Below are positions 34,099 through 41,566 of a stretch of DNA of 64,000 bases, one piece after another. Source of the DNA: Candidatus Flexicrinis proximus (lineage in GTDB: Bacteria > Chloroflexota > Anaerolineae > Aggregatilineales > Phototrophicaceae); NCBI GenBank assembly GCA_016712885.1, contig JADJQF010000003.1, forward strand, positions 558,001 to 622,000, read 5' to 3'. The number at the start of each line of letters is the position of its first letter. The first letter of the stretch is position 1. A program made the position numbers and the translations under genes. The notes beneath the pieces are model-generated. The model saw nothing but the letters and a program-made list of their open reading frames with translations. It ran no database searches and had not been told where the DNA came from.

Positions 34099-34401
34099 CT
34101 AGCCGAGCAGGGCCGGTCTGAACTTATAGCCGTAGACTATCATGCCTTGTTTGCCCTCAGTCGTCAGCTTGCGCGTTACCATTTCGACGCGATCCCCTAT
34201 CTTGACTGACGCGTCCACGTCGGTAATCTGCGCTGTGACCATGACTCCCTCGTCGAGTTCTACAAGCGCCACAATATAGGGGGCTTGCTCTTCGTAGCCC
34301 GCTGGGGCATCCAATATCACTGTGTAACTGTATATTGTGCCCAAACCAGAAAATGCGAAACTTTCCGGGGCCAAATGTACGGTTTTTTGCGTCTCCGTCA
34401 T
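34099..34401 (-). CDS. DUF35 OB-fold protein (C-terminal half only)
   Basis: 100 residues that match the OB-fold half of DUF35 proteins: FSGLGTIYSYTVILDAP, then YIVALVELDEG, then ITDVDASVKIGDRVEM. In archaea a DUF35 protein bridges acetoacetyl-CoA thiolase and HMG-CoA synthase and helps form a shared CoA-binding site. Full DUF35 proteins start with a four-Cys zinc ribbon; this one has no Cys at all and starts directly at the OB-fold. The missing N-terminal part is encoded by the small gene just upstream (34409-34579), seven bases away. GTGAGG overlapping that stop is its ribosome site. Last gene of the HMG-CoA operon. Confidence 0.8.
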   Translation of the reverse strand: MTETQKTVHLAPESFAFSGLGTIYSYTVILDAPAGYEEQAPYIVALVELDEGVMVTAQITDVDASVKIGDRVEMVTRKLTTEGKQGMIVYGYKFRPALLG

Positions 34402-34408
34402 TGCGGCC

Positions 34409-34579
34409 TCACGCAGCCGTCAATGTGCGCTGTTCTTGGGTCTTGCGCTCGTCAGACGTCTTAACCGTCTCAGATTTCGGAGTCTGACGCGGCAGCAATG
34501 CTTTTTCACCTGACGGAAGTGCAAATCCTTCAAGACGGTAGCGGTTCGCATTCATACGCCAATGACGTGAAATCTGCAT
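34409..34579 (-). CDS. 56-residue DUF35 zinc-ribbon relic without cysteines
   Basis: A small gene just upstream of the OB-fold gene. The protein starts MQISRHWRMNANRYRLEG, which matches the conserved N-terminus of archaeal DUF35 proteins (x-R-x-W-R-x4-RYRL-x-G). The zinc-ribbon part that should hold CxxC, FPPR and CPxC reads FALPSGEKALLPRQTPKS, with every Cys replaced but LPRxxPK kept. A charged tail of about 20 residues follows. GAGG precedes the ATG by six bases and the stop is seven bases before the OB-fold start. So DUF35 is split into two co-translated parts, one of which cannot bind zinc in the usual way. Confidence 0.72.
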   Translation of the reverse strand: MQISRHWRMNANRYRLEGFALPSGEKALLPRQTPKSETVKTSDERKTQEQRTLTAA

Positions 34580-34620
34580 GGTATCCTCGTTTCGTTGTTC
34601 ATTGTTTCGTTTGAAACATG

Positions 34621-34689
34621 ACCTTAAGTTAGGCGTGATACACTCTCAAAAGCTCTCAGTCCACATCCTGCGGCTCTCACCAACTCTCA
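34621..34689 (-). promoter_or_regulatory. Phased TGAGAG repeats and possible promoter before the DUF35 pair
   Basis: Read on the minus strand, TGAGAG occurs four times (34684-34689, 34674-34679, 34653-34658, 34643-34648). The spacings are 10, 21 and 10 bases, which puts all copies on one face of the helix. The last copy overlaps TTGAGA (34644-34649), followed after 17 bases by TAAGGT (34621-34626), a weak -10. The layout resembles activator direct repeats that overlap a -35 box. The thiolase-like stop codon lies within the first repeat. Confidence 0.4.
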
Positions 34690-35850
34690 GTTCATGCAGC
34701 GCAGAACATGTGAAACTGCGGTAGACCCAACTCCGGCCAAGGACTGGATTAGCGCGATATTCGCGCCAGTAACTTGAAGTGCGCCCGCATCGCCGCGAAG
34801 CTGCAGAACTGCCTCCACGGCTTGATAGATGCCAGTTGCCCCGACAGGGTTTCCACGAGCTTTGAGTCCGCCGAAAGTGCTGAGTGGGAGCTGTCCATTG
34901 GGTCGGATCTGTGTTCCGCCTTCGTTCGCCCATTTCCACCCTTGACCACGTTCGGCAAAACCAACGGCTTCCAGAGCAAGTGCCGTGAGTATCGTATACG
35001 AATCGTGCGCTTCAAACACGTTGATCTGATCCAGCGAAACCTCAGCCTGTGCGAGTGCACGTGCAGCCGACTTGTGAGCGGACTCCAGCCTCAAAACATC
35101 CTTGCGTTCATGGAGGGCAAGGGCATCGCTCCCAGCAGCACTACCCGCCACCAGGATGAGCGGATGTTTTGTGTGCCGAAGCGATGATGCATTAATCAGT
35201 AGCACACCGGCAGCCCCATCTGCATCTGGGGCGCCATCGAACAGATTGACAGGATCGGAAACCATTGATGCTTTTTGGAAAGCACCAGGTTTCAGAACAT
35301 TTTGGAACATGGCATTGGGATTCTTATTGCCGTTCGCGTGGGCATTCATAGAAAATCCCTCAAATGCCGCCAGCTCCACTCCATACTCATGCATGTAGCG
35401 GCGCATCAGAAGTGCCGCCTGTGCCGTGAGCGTGACGCCGTGTGCAGACTCATAGTCTGCGTCAAGCGCAACGTTTCGCCCAGCGATGCGTGCGCTTGCG
35501 ATACTGTCTGACGACTTTTCAACGCCAAGAACAAGTACACTCTCAACTGCCCCGGAGGCGACTGCCAGATATCCTGCGCGAAGTGCAGCTCCACCTGAAG
35601 CATCTGCAGCCTCAACGGTCCACGTTTCGATGCTGCCAAGCCCAGCGAAGTGAGCGATCAGTGGCCCAATCTGACTCTGGCTACTGAACGTGGATCCAAA
35701 TGCGTTCGCAACGATCAGCGCCTCGGGTTGAATGTCTGGGGCATCACGGAGTGTCGCCGTAATCGCATCGGCACCCAACTGACGGACGCTGCTCGACCAG
35801 TGTTCGCCGACTTGCGTTTGCCCTACCCCAACGATAGCTACTTCACGCAT
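34687..35850 (-). CDS. Archaeal-type thiolase homologue lacking the catalytic Cys
   Basis: 387 residues of the archaeal acetoacetyl-CoA thiolase (SCP2-like) family. The family motif VEAACASGGAAL reads VEAADASGGAAL here: the nucleophilic Cys is Asp83 (codon 35602-35604, GAT). The second active-site motif GHPVGATG reads GNPVGATG, with Asn334 for His (34849-34851). The His in EAHDSYT is kept, and the late GG motif is AGVG. Fold and CoA-site residues look otherwise well kept over the whole length, with no frameshift, so it is a maintained gene rather than a decaying one. It follows HMG-CoA synthase by 3 bases. It may act as a scaffold or acyl-CoA binder in the synthase complex. Confidence 0.85.
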   Translation of the reverse strand: MREVAIVGVGQTQVGEHWSSSVRQLGADAITATLRDAPDIQPEALIVANAFGSTFSSQSQIGPLIAHFAGLGSIETWTVEAADASGGAALRAGYLAVASGAVESVLVLGVEKSSDSIASARIAGRNVALDADYESAHGVTLTAQAALLMRRYMHEYGVELAAFEGFSMNAHANGNKNPNAMFQNVLKPGAFQKASMVSDPVNLFDGAPDADGAAGVLLINASSLRHTKHPLILVAGSAAGSDALALHERKDVLRLESAHKSAARALAQAEVSLDQINVFEAHDSYTILTALALEAVGFAERGQGWKWANEGGTQIRPNGQLPLSTFGGLKARGNPVGATGIYQAVEAVLQLRGDAGALQVTGANIALIQSLAGVGSTAVSHVLRCMN

Positions 35851-35853
35851 CTG

Positions 35854-36945
35854 CTAGTCCTTTAGCTTGCCGCGATAGCGGCTATATGTTGCGTAATCGA
35901 TCACAGTACGACGGTCGATATAGTCACGAGTCGTTGGCGCACGGTTTCGTGATTGTGCGATCCGGTCAGTGACAATCAAATCAAAGGAATCAGAGCCGGC
36001 TCCGCTGCCGTAACTGACCATGAGTATGCGATCGCCCGGTTTTGCGATGTCGAGAACGGCCGTCAGTCCGGTCATGCACGAGCCCGAATACACGTTGCCG
36101 ATCTCGCCAGCAAGAAGTCCAGCTTTTATCTGTTCTTCAGTGAATCCCAGCATTTGCGCTGCACGGCTCGGAAACTTGACATTGGGTTGGTGGAACACTG
36201 CATAGGTATAGTCAGAAGCAGTTGTACTCATGAGTTCCATGAGCTTGTTCGCCGATGAAAGTGTGTGATTGAAGTAGGCAGGCTCGCCTGTAAACCGATC
36301 ACCGTGACTAGGATAGGTCTCGCCGGATCGCCGCCAGAAATCCGGGGTGTCGGTCACAAAGCTATAGCTGCCCTGATACACAGCAAGTGATTCGTCCGCC
36401 GGCCCGATCAGGAATGCAGCCCCACCTGATGCGGCAGTATATTCCAGCGCATCGCCAGGACGACCCTGCGCCGTGTCCATGCCGATGCTTAGCGTATAAC
36501 GTGCCATACCGCTGCCTACGATGCCAATAGAGGCCTGTACTGCCTCCGTACCCGCCTTGCAGGCGAATTCCCAGTCGGCGGCAAGGATATTGGCGGAACA
36601 GCCAACGCTTTCAGCGACAATTGTGCTGGTGGGTTTGACAGCATAAGGATGGCTTTCGCTGCCGACCCAGACCGCGCGTATCTGCTGTGGATCGATTTGG
36701 GCTCGGGCAATAGCATTCCGGGCTGCCTCAATAGACATTGTCGTTACATCTTCATCGAGCCCGGCGACGGACTTCTCTTTAACTGGGCTGCCTCCCAATC
36801 CATTTGTCCATACTCGGGCGACTTCCGCACCCGGGAGCCGGTACCGCGGAATATAGGCACCATAGCCGACAATACCGATTTGGCGCACAGGCCGCATCAA
36901 GACAGCGTCTGTTTGAGCGTGCTGGCCATTTTGAGGACTCGTCAT
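35854..36945 (-). CDS. Hydroxymethylglutaryl-CoA synthase, archaeal type
   Basis: Condenses acetyl-CoA with acetoacetyl-CoA to HMG-CoA. 363 residues; Met17 is an alternative start. The active-site residues are intact: Glu in GLDEDVTTMSIEAA (near 66), the acyl-carrying Cys in WEFACKAGTEA (near 128) and His in FHQPNVKFP (near 250). GNVYSGSCMTGL and VSYGSGAGSDSF line the CoA and product side. The length and motifs fit the archaeal family, which works in complex with thiolase and DUF35. It sits between HMG-CoA reductase (2 bases) and the thiolase-like gene (3 bases), so the operon order follows the archaeal partners. Confidence 0.94.
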   Translation of the reverse strand: MTSPQNGQHAQTDAVLMRPVRQIGIVGYGAYIPRYRLPGAEVARVWTNGLGGSPVKEKSVAGLDEDVTTMSIEAARNAIARAQIDPQQIRAVWVGSESHPYAVKPTSTIVAESVGCSANILAADWEFACKAGTEAVQASIGIVGSGMARYTLSIGMDTAQGRPGDALEYTAASGGAAFLIGPADESLAVYQGSYSFVTDTPDFWRRSGETYPSHGDRFTGEPAYFNHTLSSANKLMELMSTTASDYTYAVFHQPNVKFPSRAAQMLGFTEEQIKAGLLAGEIGNVYSGSCMTGLTAVLDIAKPGDRILMVSYGSGAGSDSFDLIVTDRIAQSRNRAPTTRDYIDRRTVIDYATYSRYRGKLKD

Positions 36946-36947
36946 GA

Positions 36948-38231
36948 CTATTGCTGCTCCTTCGCTGAGTTGACGAGCTGCTGCGCTCGTTCAAGGCGGA
37001 TATTGCTCTCATCGATCATTAAGTTGGCGATTTCGTTAACCTGTTCCACCGTGGCGCCGGCGGCCAGCGCGAGCTGCCGGGCATGTAGCCGCATGTGCCC
37101 GCGTTGTATTCCTTCGGTCGCCAGTGCACGCAACGCAGCAAAGTTCTGGGCGAGGCCGACACAGGCAATCACTTCAGCAAGTTCACGCGCTGTCTGAACG
37201 TTAAGAATGCGAAGTGCTAACTGAGCAGTCGGATGAACGCGCGTTGCTCCGCCCACGATGCCGACGGCTAGCGGTAATTCAATTTCGGCGTAGAGGTCGC
37301 CTTCGGCGGTTTGCTCATACCGCGAAAGACTAGTATACGAGCCGCTTCGGGCAACAAAGGCGTGTGCACCTGCTTCGATTGCACGCCAGTCATTCCCTGT
37401 CGCCAGTACCACTGCGTCGATACCGTTCATCACGCCTTTGTTGTGCGTAGCGGCTCTATACGGGTCAACCTCCGCGAACACAGCCGCTTCAACGATAGAC
37501 CTCACAATCTCCACGCCACTGATGTCCTCGCGAGCAAGTTCTGATGCAGGAATCCTTCCCCACGCCTTTGCTTTCCGGTGATCAGACAGATTACTGAGGA
37601 TTCGCAGATGAGTACGGCCACCTGTCAACCGCTCAATCTCCGGTGCAATATGTTCAACCGTAGCATTGACTATATTCGCGCCCATGGCATCACGCGTATC
37701 CATCAGAAGATGAACGATCAACATGGGGCCGACACGGGTAACAGGAAAGCTGCGGACTTCAATGTCACGGGCTCCCCCCCCCCGACGGACGATGCTGCCA
37801 CCCACCTGATTGGCCAATGCCAAAAGCTCAGACTTGTTCTCAAGGATTCTTCGACTACCAGTATCAAGATCTGACAAACCCAGGATCTGCACCTGGCCAA
37901 TCATGACCGGCCCGTCACTGGATGCCGAAAAACCTCCGCCAACCCGAAACAACTTGGCCGCATTACTTGCTGCCGCAATGACGGAAGGTTCTTCAATGAC
38001 CATCGGAACCAAATAATCACGACCGTTGATTAGAAAATTGGTCGCAATGCCAAAGGGCAGTCCATAGACCGATACTACGTTCTCAACCATACTGTCTGCC
38101 ATTTCAACAGACAGAGAGGTACCAAATGAGTTCTCAACAGGGTGAACAACCCAATCGGAAATGATTGACTGACGGTCTACGATAGACTTCTTATAAAATC
38201 TAGGTAGCTGGGAAGACTTTGATCTGTTCAT
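36948..38231 (-). CDS. HMG-CoA reductase, class II
   Basis: Reduces HMG-CoA to mevalonate. About 427 residues from MNRSKSSQLPRFYKKS; the open frame extends further but the family starts here. Class II features: ENSFGTSLSV (substrate), ATNFLINGRDYLVPMVIEEPSVIAA broken here into NGRDYLVPMVIEEPS with catalytic Glu, the NAD-binding DTRDAMGANIVN, THNKGVMNGIDAV with catalytic Lys, GNDWRAIEAG with Asp, and the mobile C-terminal His in GHMRLHARQLA. Class II enzymes often prefer NADH. Context shows a biosynthetic role although the class was first known as degradative. A run of ten G lies in the coding strand. Its start codon overlaps the divergent deacetylase frame; no clear ribosome site is seen. Confidence 0.94.
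   Translation of the reverse strand: MNRSKSSQLPRFYKKSIVDRQSIISDWVVHPVENSFGTSLSVEMADSMVENVVSVYGLPFGIATNFLINGRDYLVPMVIEEPSVIAAASNAAKLFRVGGGFSASSDGPVMIGQVQILGLSDLDTGSRRILENKSELLALANQVGGSIVRRGGGARDIEVRSFPVTRVGPMLIVHLLMDTRDAMGANIVNATVEHIAPEIERLTGGRTHLRILSNLSDHRKAKAWGRIPASELAREDISGVEIVRSIVEAAVFAEVDPYRAATHNKGVMNGIDAVVLATGNDWRAIEAGAHAFVARSGSYTSLSRYEQTAEGDLYAEIELPLAVGIVGGATRVHPTAQLALRILNVQTARELAEVIACVGLAQNFAALRALATEGIQRGHMRLHARQLALAAGATVEQVNEIANLMIDESNIRLERAQQLVNSAKEQQ
37774..37783. repeat. Ten-base C/G homopolymer inside the HMG-CoA reductase gene
   Basis: C10 on the plus strand, G10 on the coding strand, encoding the Gly run in RRGGGARDIEV. The reading frame is intact at ten bases. Such tracts slip during replication and sequencing; one base more or less would truncate the enzyme. 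Confidence 0.9.
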
Positions 38232-38286
38232 GCCCAGCAGTCTAAAGAGCGGAAGCTTGAAAAAGCTATCAGACTGGTTCGTGAAA

Positions 38287-39099
38287 ATGACTATGCGAAT
38301 TTTACAGCGACTTCTAACGCTCGTCTTATACGTAATTGTGCTTGCCGCAGGCCCAAGACCATATGCGAATGCACAAAGCATAATTCAAACGGAACAACCG
38401 GATGGCACCCTCCGCCGCCTGCACGCACCAATCCTCATGTATCACTACGTGAGCGAACTGCCGCCCGATGCCGATAACCTCCGAAGAGGCCTTACCGTAA
38501 CACCACAGCAGTTACGCCAGCATCTTGAATTCATGCGATCCCGTCACTATGCTGGCGTATCACTATACGAAATTTACCTGGCCCTCAGCCAGGGACACCA
38601 GTTGCCACCAAATCCTGTAGCAATTACGTTTGACGACGGCTACTTCGACCATCTCACCAACGTCTTGCCGGCGCTACGAGACACCGGTTTCATAGGCACA
38701 TTCTTCATCATCACAGAATATGCCGACAACTTGCGCCCCGGATATCTGACTTGGGATCAAGTCAATCAGATAGCTGCAGCGGGAATGGAAATCGCCTCAC
38801 ACTCCAAAACACACGTCGATCTTCAAACTGCTAACCACGACTCACTCGTCTATGAAATCCTCGGCAGTATCGAAAGCATTCAAGCCAACATTGGCTCCAC
38901 AGCGAACATCTTCGCCTATCCCATGGGCCGATACGACGACAGAACGTTGGACATGCTGAGGCAGAACCGCATAAAAGCCGCCGTTACAACCGCCCACGCC
39001 GCAACACACACCACTGATGGTCTACTCGAACTCGCTCGACTGCGAGTTCAAAACACGACGGGCGTTCCCGGCTTGGAGGTACTTCTGAAGGAGAAATAA
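38287..39099 (+). CDS. Secreted polysaccharide deacetylase (NodB domain)
   Basis: About 270 residues from MTMRILQRLLTLVLYVIVLAA, which forms a signal peptide or anchor ending near ANAQS. The NodB domain begins with PILMYHYVSE; the metal and catalytic motif TFDDGYFDH and the two-His motif SHSKTHVDL are intact, followed by FAYPMGRYDD and the late LARLRV. It removes acetyl groups from a cell-wall or surface glycan; the substrate cannot be read. The frame stays open back to an ATG at 38230 that overlaps the start of the divergent HMG-CoA reductase gene, but the signal peptide favours the later start. Confidence 0.9.
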   Translation: MTMRILQRLLTLVLYVIVLAAGPRPYANAQSIIQTEQPDGTLRRLHAPILMYHYVSELPPDADNLRRGLTVTPQQLRQHLEFMRSRHYAGVSLYEIYLALSQGHQLPPNPVAITFDDGYFDHLTNVLPALRDTGFIGTFFIITEYADNLRPGYLTWDQVNQIAAAGMEIASHSKTHVDLQTANHDSLVYEILGSIESIQANIGSTANIFAYPMGRYDDRTLDMLRQNRIKAAVTTAHAATHTTDGLLELARLRVQNTTGVPGLEVLLKEK

Positions 39100-39102
39100 A
39101 AA

Positions 39103-39121
39103 GACCCGCCATAAGCGGGTC
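39103..39121 (-). terminator. Terminator of the small membrane protein gene
   Basis: GACCCGC/GCGGGTC 7-bp stem with a 5-base loop. On the minus strand it is followed by TTTTTATTT, which makes it a terminator for the gene at 39144-39383. In the plus direction it has no T tract. Confidence 0.75.
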
Positions 39122-39143
39122 AAAGATGCGCGTGAAAACCAAC

Positions 39144-39383
39144 CTAGTCCGGCCAGATCCGTGTATCGAGGTAGTAGTCCAACCAGGTTACGAAGATCAG
39201 CCCAAGCGGGACAACCGTCGTCAGGAAGTAAATAATGCCGTACTCCTGGATCGAGATCGCGCGGGCATTCGGATCCGGACTGAGCGCAGGAAGAAGAAAG
39301 GTGATAATCAGCCAACCGAGGAGGGTCCCGGTTCCCATGCCAATAGCCCACACCACAGTCCGTCGCAACAACAACGAAGACAT
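39144..39383 (-). CDS. Small two-span membrane protein
   Basis: A 79-residue protein starting MSSLLLRRTVVWAIGMGTG. I prefer this ATG (39381-39383, GGGAG nine bases ahead) over a 64-codon extension that reads like non-coding sequence. Two hydrophobic segments lie at about 8-30 and 48-68; the second is flanked by conserved-looking aromatic residues (YGIIYFL, WLDYYLDTRIW). It is followed by its own terminator, so it is a single-gene unit, divergent from the palmitoyltransferase-like gene. Function unknown. Confidence 0.65.
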   Translation of the reverse strand: MSSLLLRRTVVWAIGMGTGTLLGWLIITFLLPALSPDPNARAISIQEYGIIYFLTTVVPLGLIFVTWLDYYLDTRIWPD

Positions 39384-39540
39384 ATCACAGAACTCCCGAA
39401 CCCACTGACTCCAACTCAACCATTCTACTGTGAACGCTGCTTGCCATGCAAGTGAGTGATGCCGCGAAGTGCGCGCAACTTGTGTACGGCGGCCGATTGC
39501 GCTAAACTCTTCCCTTGCAGACATTATAGGGATTTTCCTC

Positions 39541-40749
39541 GTGGCAGACATTTTCGCAAAAGCCAGTTCGTTCACTCAGGCAAAAGAAGCGATGGAACTG
39601 GGAATCTACCCCTACTTCCGTGCACTGAGCGACTCTGAAGGAACAACCGCGACCTTTGAAGGCAAAGAGGTCGTGATGATTGGGTCGAACAACTATCTGG
39701 GCCTAACGACAGACCCGCGTGTTCGCAAAGCGGCTCACGAAGCTATCGATCGCTACGGGACGAGCGTGACAGGATCCCGATTTCTGAACGGCACGCTTGA
39801 ACTGCATCTGGAGCTTGACCGCCGTCTCGCTCGTTATGTCGGTAAGGAATCTGCGCTTGTATTCTCCACTGGCTATCAAACCAATGTGGGCACAATTTCT
39901 GCGCTCGTCGGTAAGGGCGACTACGTCATCCTTGATAAAGACGATCATGCATCGATCGTCGACGGATGCCTGCTAAGTCGCGGTGAAATGAAGCGATTCC
40001 GCCACAATGACATAAGCAGCCTGGATCAGGTGCTGAGCCAAATACCCGCTGACGCAGGCAAACTGGTCATCATCGACGGCGTGTACAGCATGGGTGGCGA
40101 TCTTGCACCGCTGCCTCAGGTTGTCGAAATATGCAAGCGTCATGGCGCCCGACTGATGGTTGACGACGCACACGGCATTGGAGTGACCGGCGGTGGTCGA
40201 GGCACGGCACACCACTTCGGGCTCACCGATGATGCCGACCTGATCATGGGCACATTCAGCAAGAGTTTTGCCTCAATCGGTGGTTTCATTGCGGGCAGCG
40301 CCGACGTCATACACTACATTCAGCATCAGGCGCGTGCTCTCATCTTCTCCGCAGCACTCCCCGCCCCTGCTGCCGCTGCCGTTCTCGCTGCCCTCGATAT
40401 CATGGAGACCGAGCCGGAGCGCGTGACCCGGCTTTGGGAAAATGCCGAATATATGCGCGCTGGCTTCAAGAAGCTCGGCTATGACATTGGCGAGAGCAAT
40501 ACGCCGATCATTCCCATTCTGCTGAGGGATCAATATCGCACCGTTCTGGCTTGGCGCGCCCTTATAGAAGAAGGCGTATATACGAACCCCGTAGTCCCCC
40601 CCGGCGTCCCACCCAACCTGAGTTTGCTGCGTACTAGTTACATGGCAACGCATACACGCGATCAGCTTGACCGTGCGCTCGGCGCATTCAAGACAGTAGG
40701 GGAACGTCTCGACCTGATTCCGTCTGCTGCGGCTCAGTTACAGGACTAA
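39541..40749 (+). CDS. Serine palmitoyltransferase-like alpha-oxoamine synthase
   Basis: PLP enzyme of 402 residues that condenses an acyl-CoA with an amino acid. GTG at 39541 has AGGGA eight bases ahead. The N-terminus GIYPYFRALSDSEG, then GSNNYLGLT, GTSVTGSRFLNGTLELHLELD, FSTGYQTNVG, DKDDHASIVDG, and the PLP-lysine loop GTFSKSFASIGGFI closely follow bacterial serine palmitoyltransferases such as that of Bacteroides, including the C-terminal NPVVPPGVPP and MATHTRDQLD. The reaction would be serine plus palmitoyl-CoA to 3-ketosphinganine, the first step of sphingolipid synthesis. Glycine C-acetyltransferase and BioF are close relatives, so substrate choice needs proof. No other sphingolipid gene is nearby. 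Confidence 0.82.
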   Translation: MADIFAKASSFTQAKEAMELGIYPYFRALSDSEGTTATFEGKEVVMIGSNNYLGLTTDPRVRKAAHEAIDRYGTSVTGSRFLNGTLELHLELDRRLARYVGKESALVFSTGYQTNVGTISALVGKGDYVILDKDDHASIVDGCLLSRGEMKRFRHNDISSLDQVLSQIPADAGKLVIIDGVYSMGGDLAPLPQVVEICKRHGARLMVDDAHGIGVTGGGRGTAHHFGLTDDADLIMGTFSKSFASIGGFIAGSADVIHYIQHQARALIFSAALPAPAAAAVLAALDIMETEPERVTRLWENAEYMRAGFKKLGYDIGESNTPIIPILLRDQYRTVLAWRALIEEGVYTNPVVPPGVPPNLSLLRTSYMATHTRDQLDRALGAFKTVGERLDLIPSAAAQLQD

Positions 40750-40783
40750 GTGCTGCGAGCCGCGCGAATAAACCGAGTTCGCA

Positions 40784-41566
40784 CTACATTTCATCAAGGC
40801 CCATACCGGAGGTCGGCTCTTCTGGAGCTTCGAGGTCCGCCGGTATCGCACTTGGCACCAGCAGAGGATGGCACAGCGTGCGGTACTGGCAGTGCTCACA
40901 GCGTTGAGCATTTGTTGTTCGTGCGAATACAGTTTCAGACCGGATGCGAGAAATGAACTCGCCTAAATCTCGTTCGTCTTTCGTCTGCTCAGCGTGACTA
41001 TACGAAATATCTACAATGGGCGATGGATCATCCGCGAACCAATAACGCATCTTGATCTGCTCTGGAGATACGCTGATCCCGAATGCCTGCTCAATCGAGC
41101 GACTGACAACCCATCTGTAGACTTTCGTCTGGATTCGCTCCTCAAGCGAGTTCGCGCTGGGTTTAGCCGAGGTCTTCCAGTCGACTAACACCACCTTCCC
41201 CGGTTCAAATGCTAGCAAATCGACCTTGGCGGCGAGCTGCACCCCTGCCAGCGAAGCAACCAATGTGATTTCCGGATAGCGCCGTTCAGGTAGGTCCTTG
41301 AATGCCAGGTCGACAATACGCGTCCACCGAAGCCGTGTCTGCGCATCTATCGCCGTTCCATCAAGAGCACCCATAGGAACACCTGACAGATACTGTTCGA
41401 CCCTGCGATGCAGCAGGTGACCACGCTCGACGGCCAGCTCAAACTGGTCGGTTGGATACGCTATGATCGTGGGATTGTCAACTCGAGCGATGTTGCGCAA
41501 ATAGAACCTGTAGGCACATTCGACAAAGTCCTGAATTTGAGACTGATACAAGACATCAAGTTCCAC
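40784..41566 (-). CDS. PD-(D/E)XK nuclease with likely Fe-S cluster (Cas4/AddB-C-like)
   Basis: 260 residues. The RecB-family nuclease core shows GHLLHRRVEQYL (motif with His), AKVDLLAFEPGKVVLVDWKTS (catalytic Asp, Asp and Lys) and QTKVYRWVVSR (motif with Gln and Tyr). One Cys near residue 17 (ECAYRFYL) plus CEHCQYRTLC near the C-terminus form the four-Cys pattern that holds a 4Fe-4S cluster in Cas4 and AddB. There is no cas gene nearby. It overlaps the helicase gene by 11 bases and is the last of a three-gene unit, so it is probably the nuclease of a split AddAB-like complex. Confidence 0.85.
   Translation of the reverse strand: MELDVLYQSQIQDFVECAYRFYLRNIARVDNPTIIAYPTDQFELAVERGHLLHRRVEQYLSGVPMGALDGTAIDAQTRLRWTRIVDLAFKDLPERRYPEITLVASLAGVQLAAKVDLLAFEPGKVVLVDWKTSAKPSANSLEERIQTKVYRWVVSRSIEQAFGISVSPEQIKMRYWFADDPSPIVDISYSHAEQTKDERDLGEFISRIRSETVFARTTNAQRCEHCQYRTLCHPLLVPSAIPADLEAPEEPTSGMGLDEM

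Noticed and set aside
34099..34401. Treating the OB-fold gene as a complete DUF35 protein
   Set aside because: The ribbon half is absent from it and is found in the separate 56-codon gene upstream.
40784..41566. Calling the Fe-S nuclease Cas4
   Set aside because: There is no CRISPR array or other cas gene in the window, and it is coupled to helicase genes instead.
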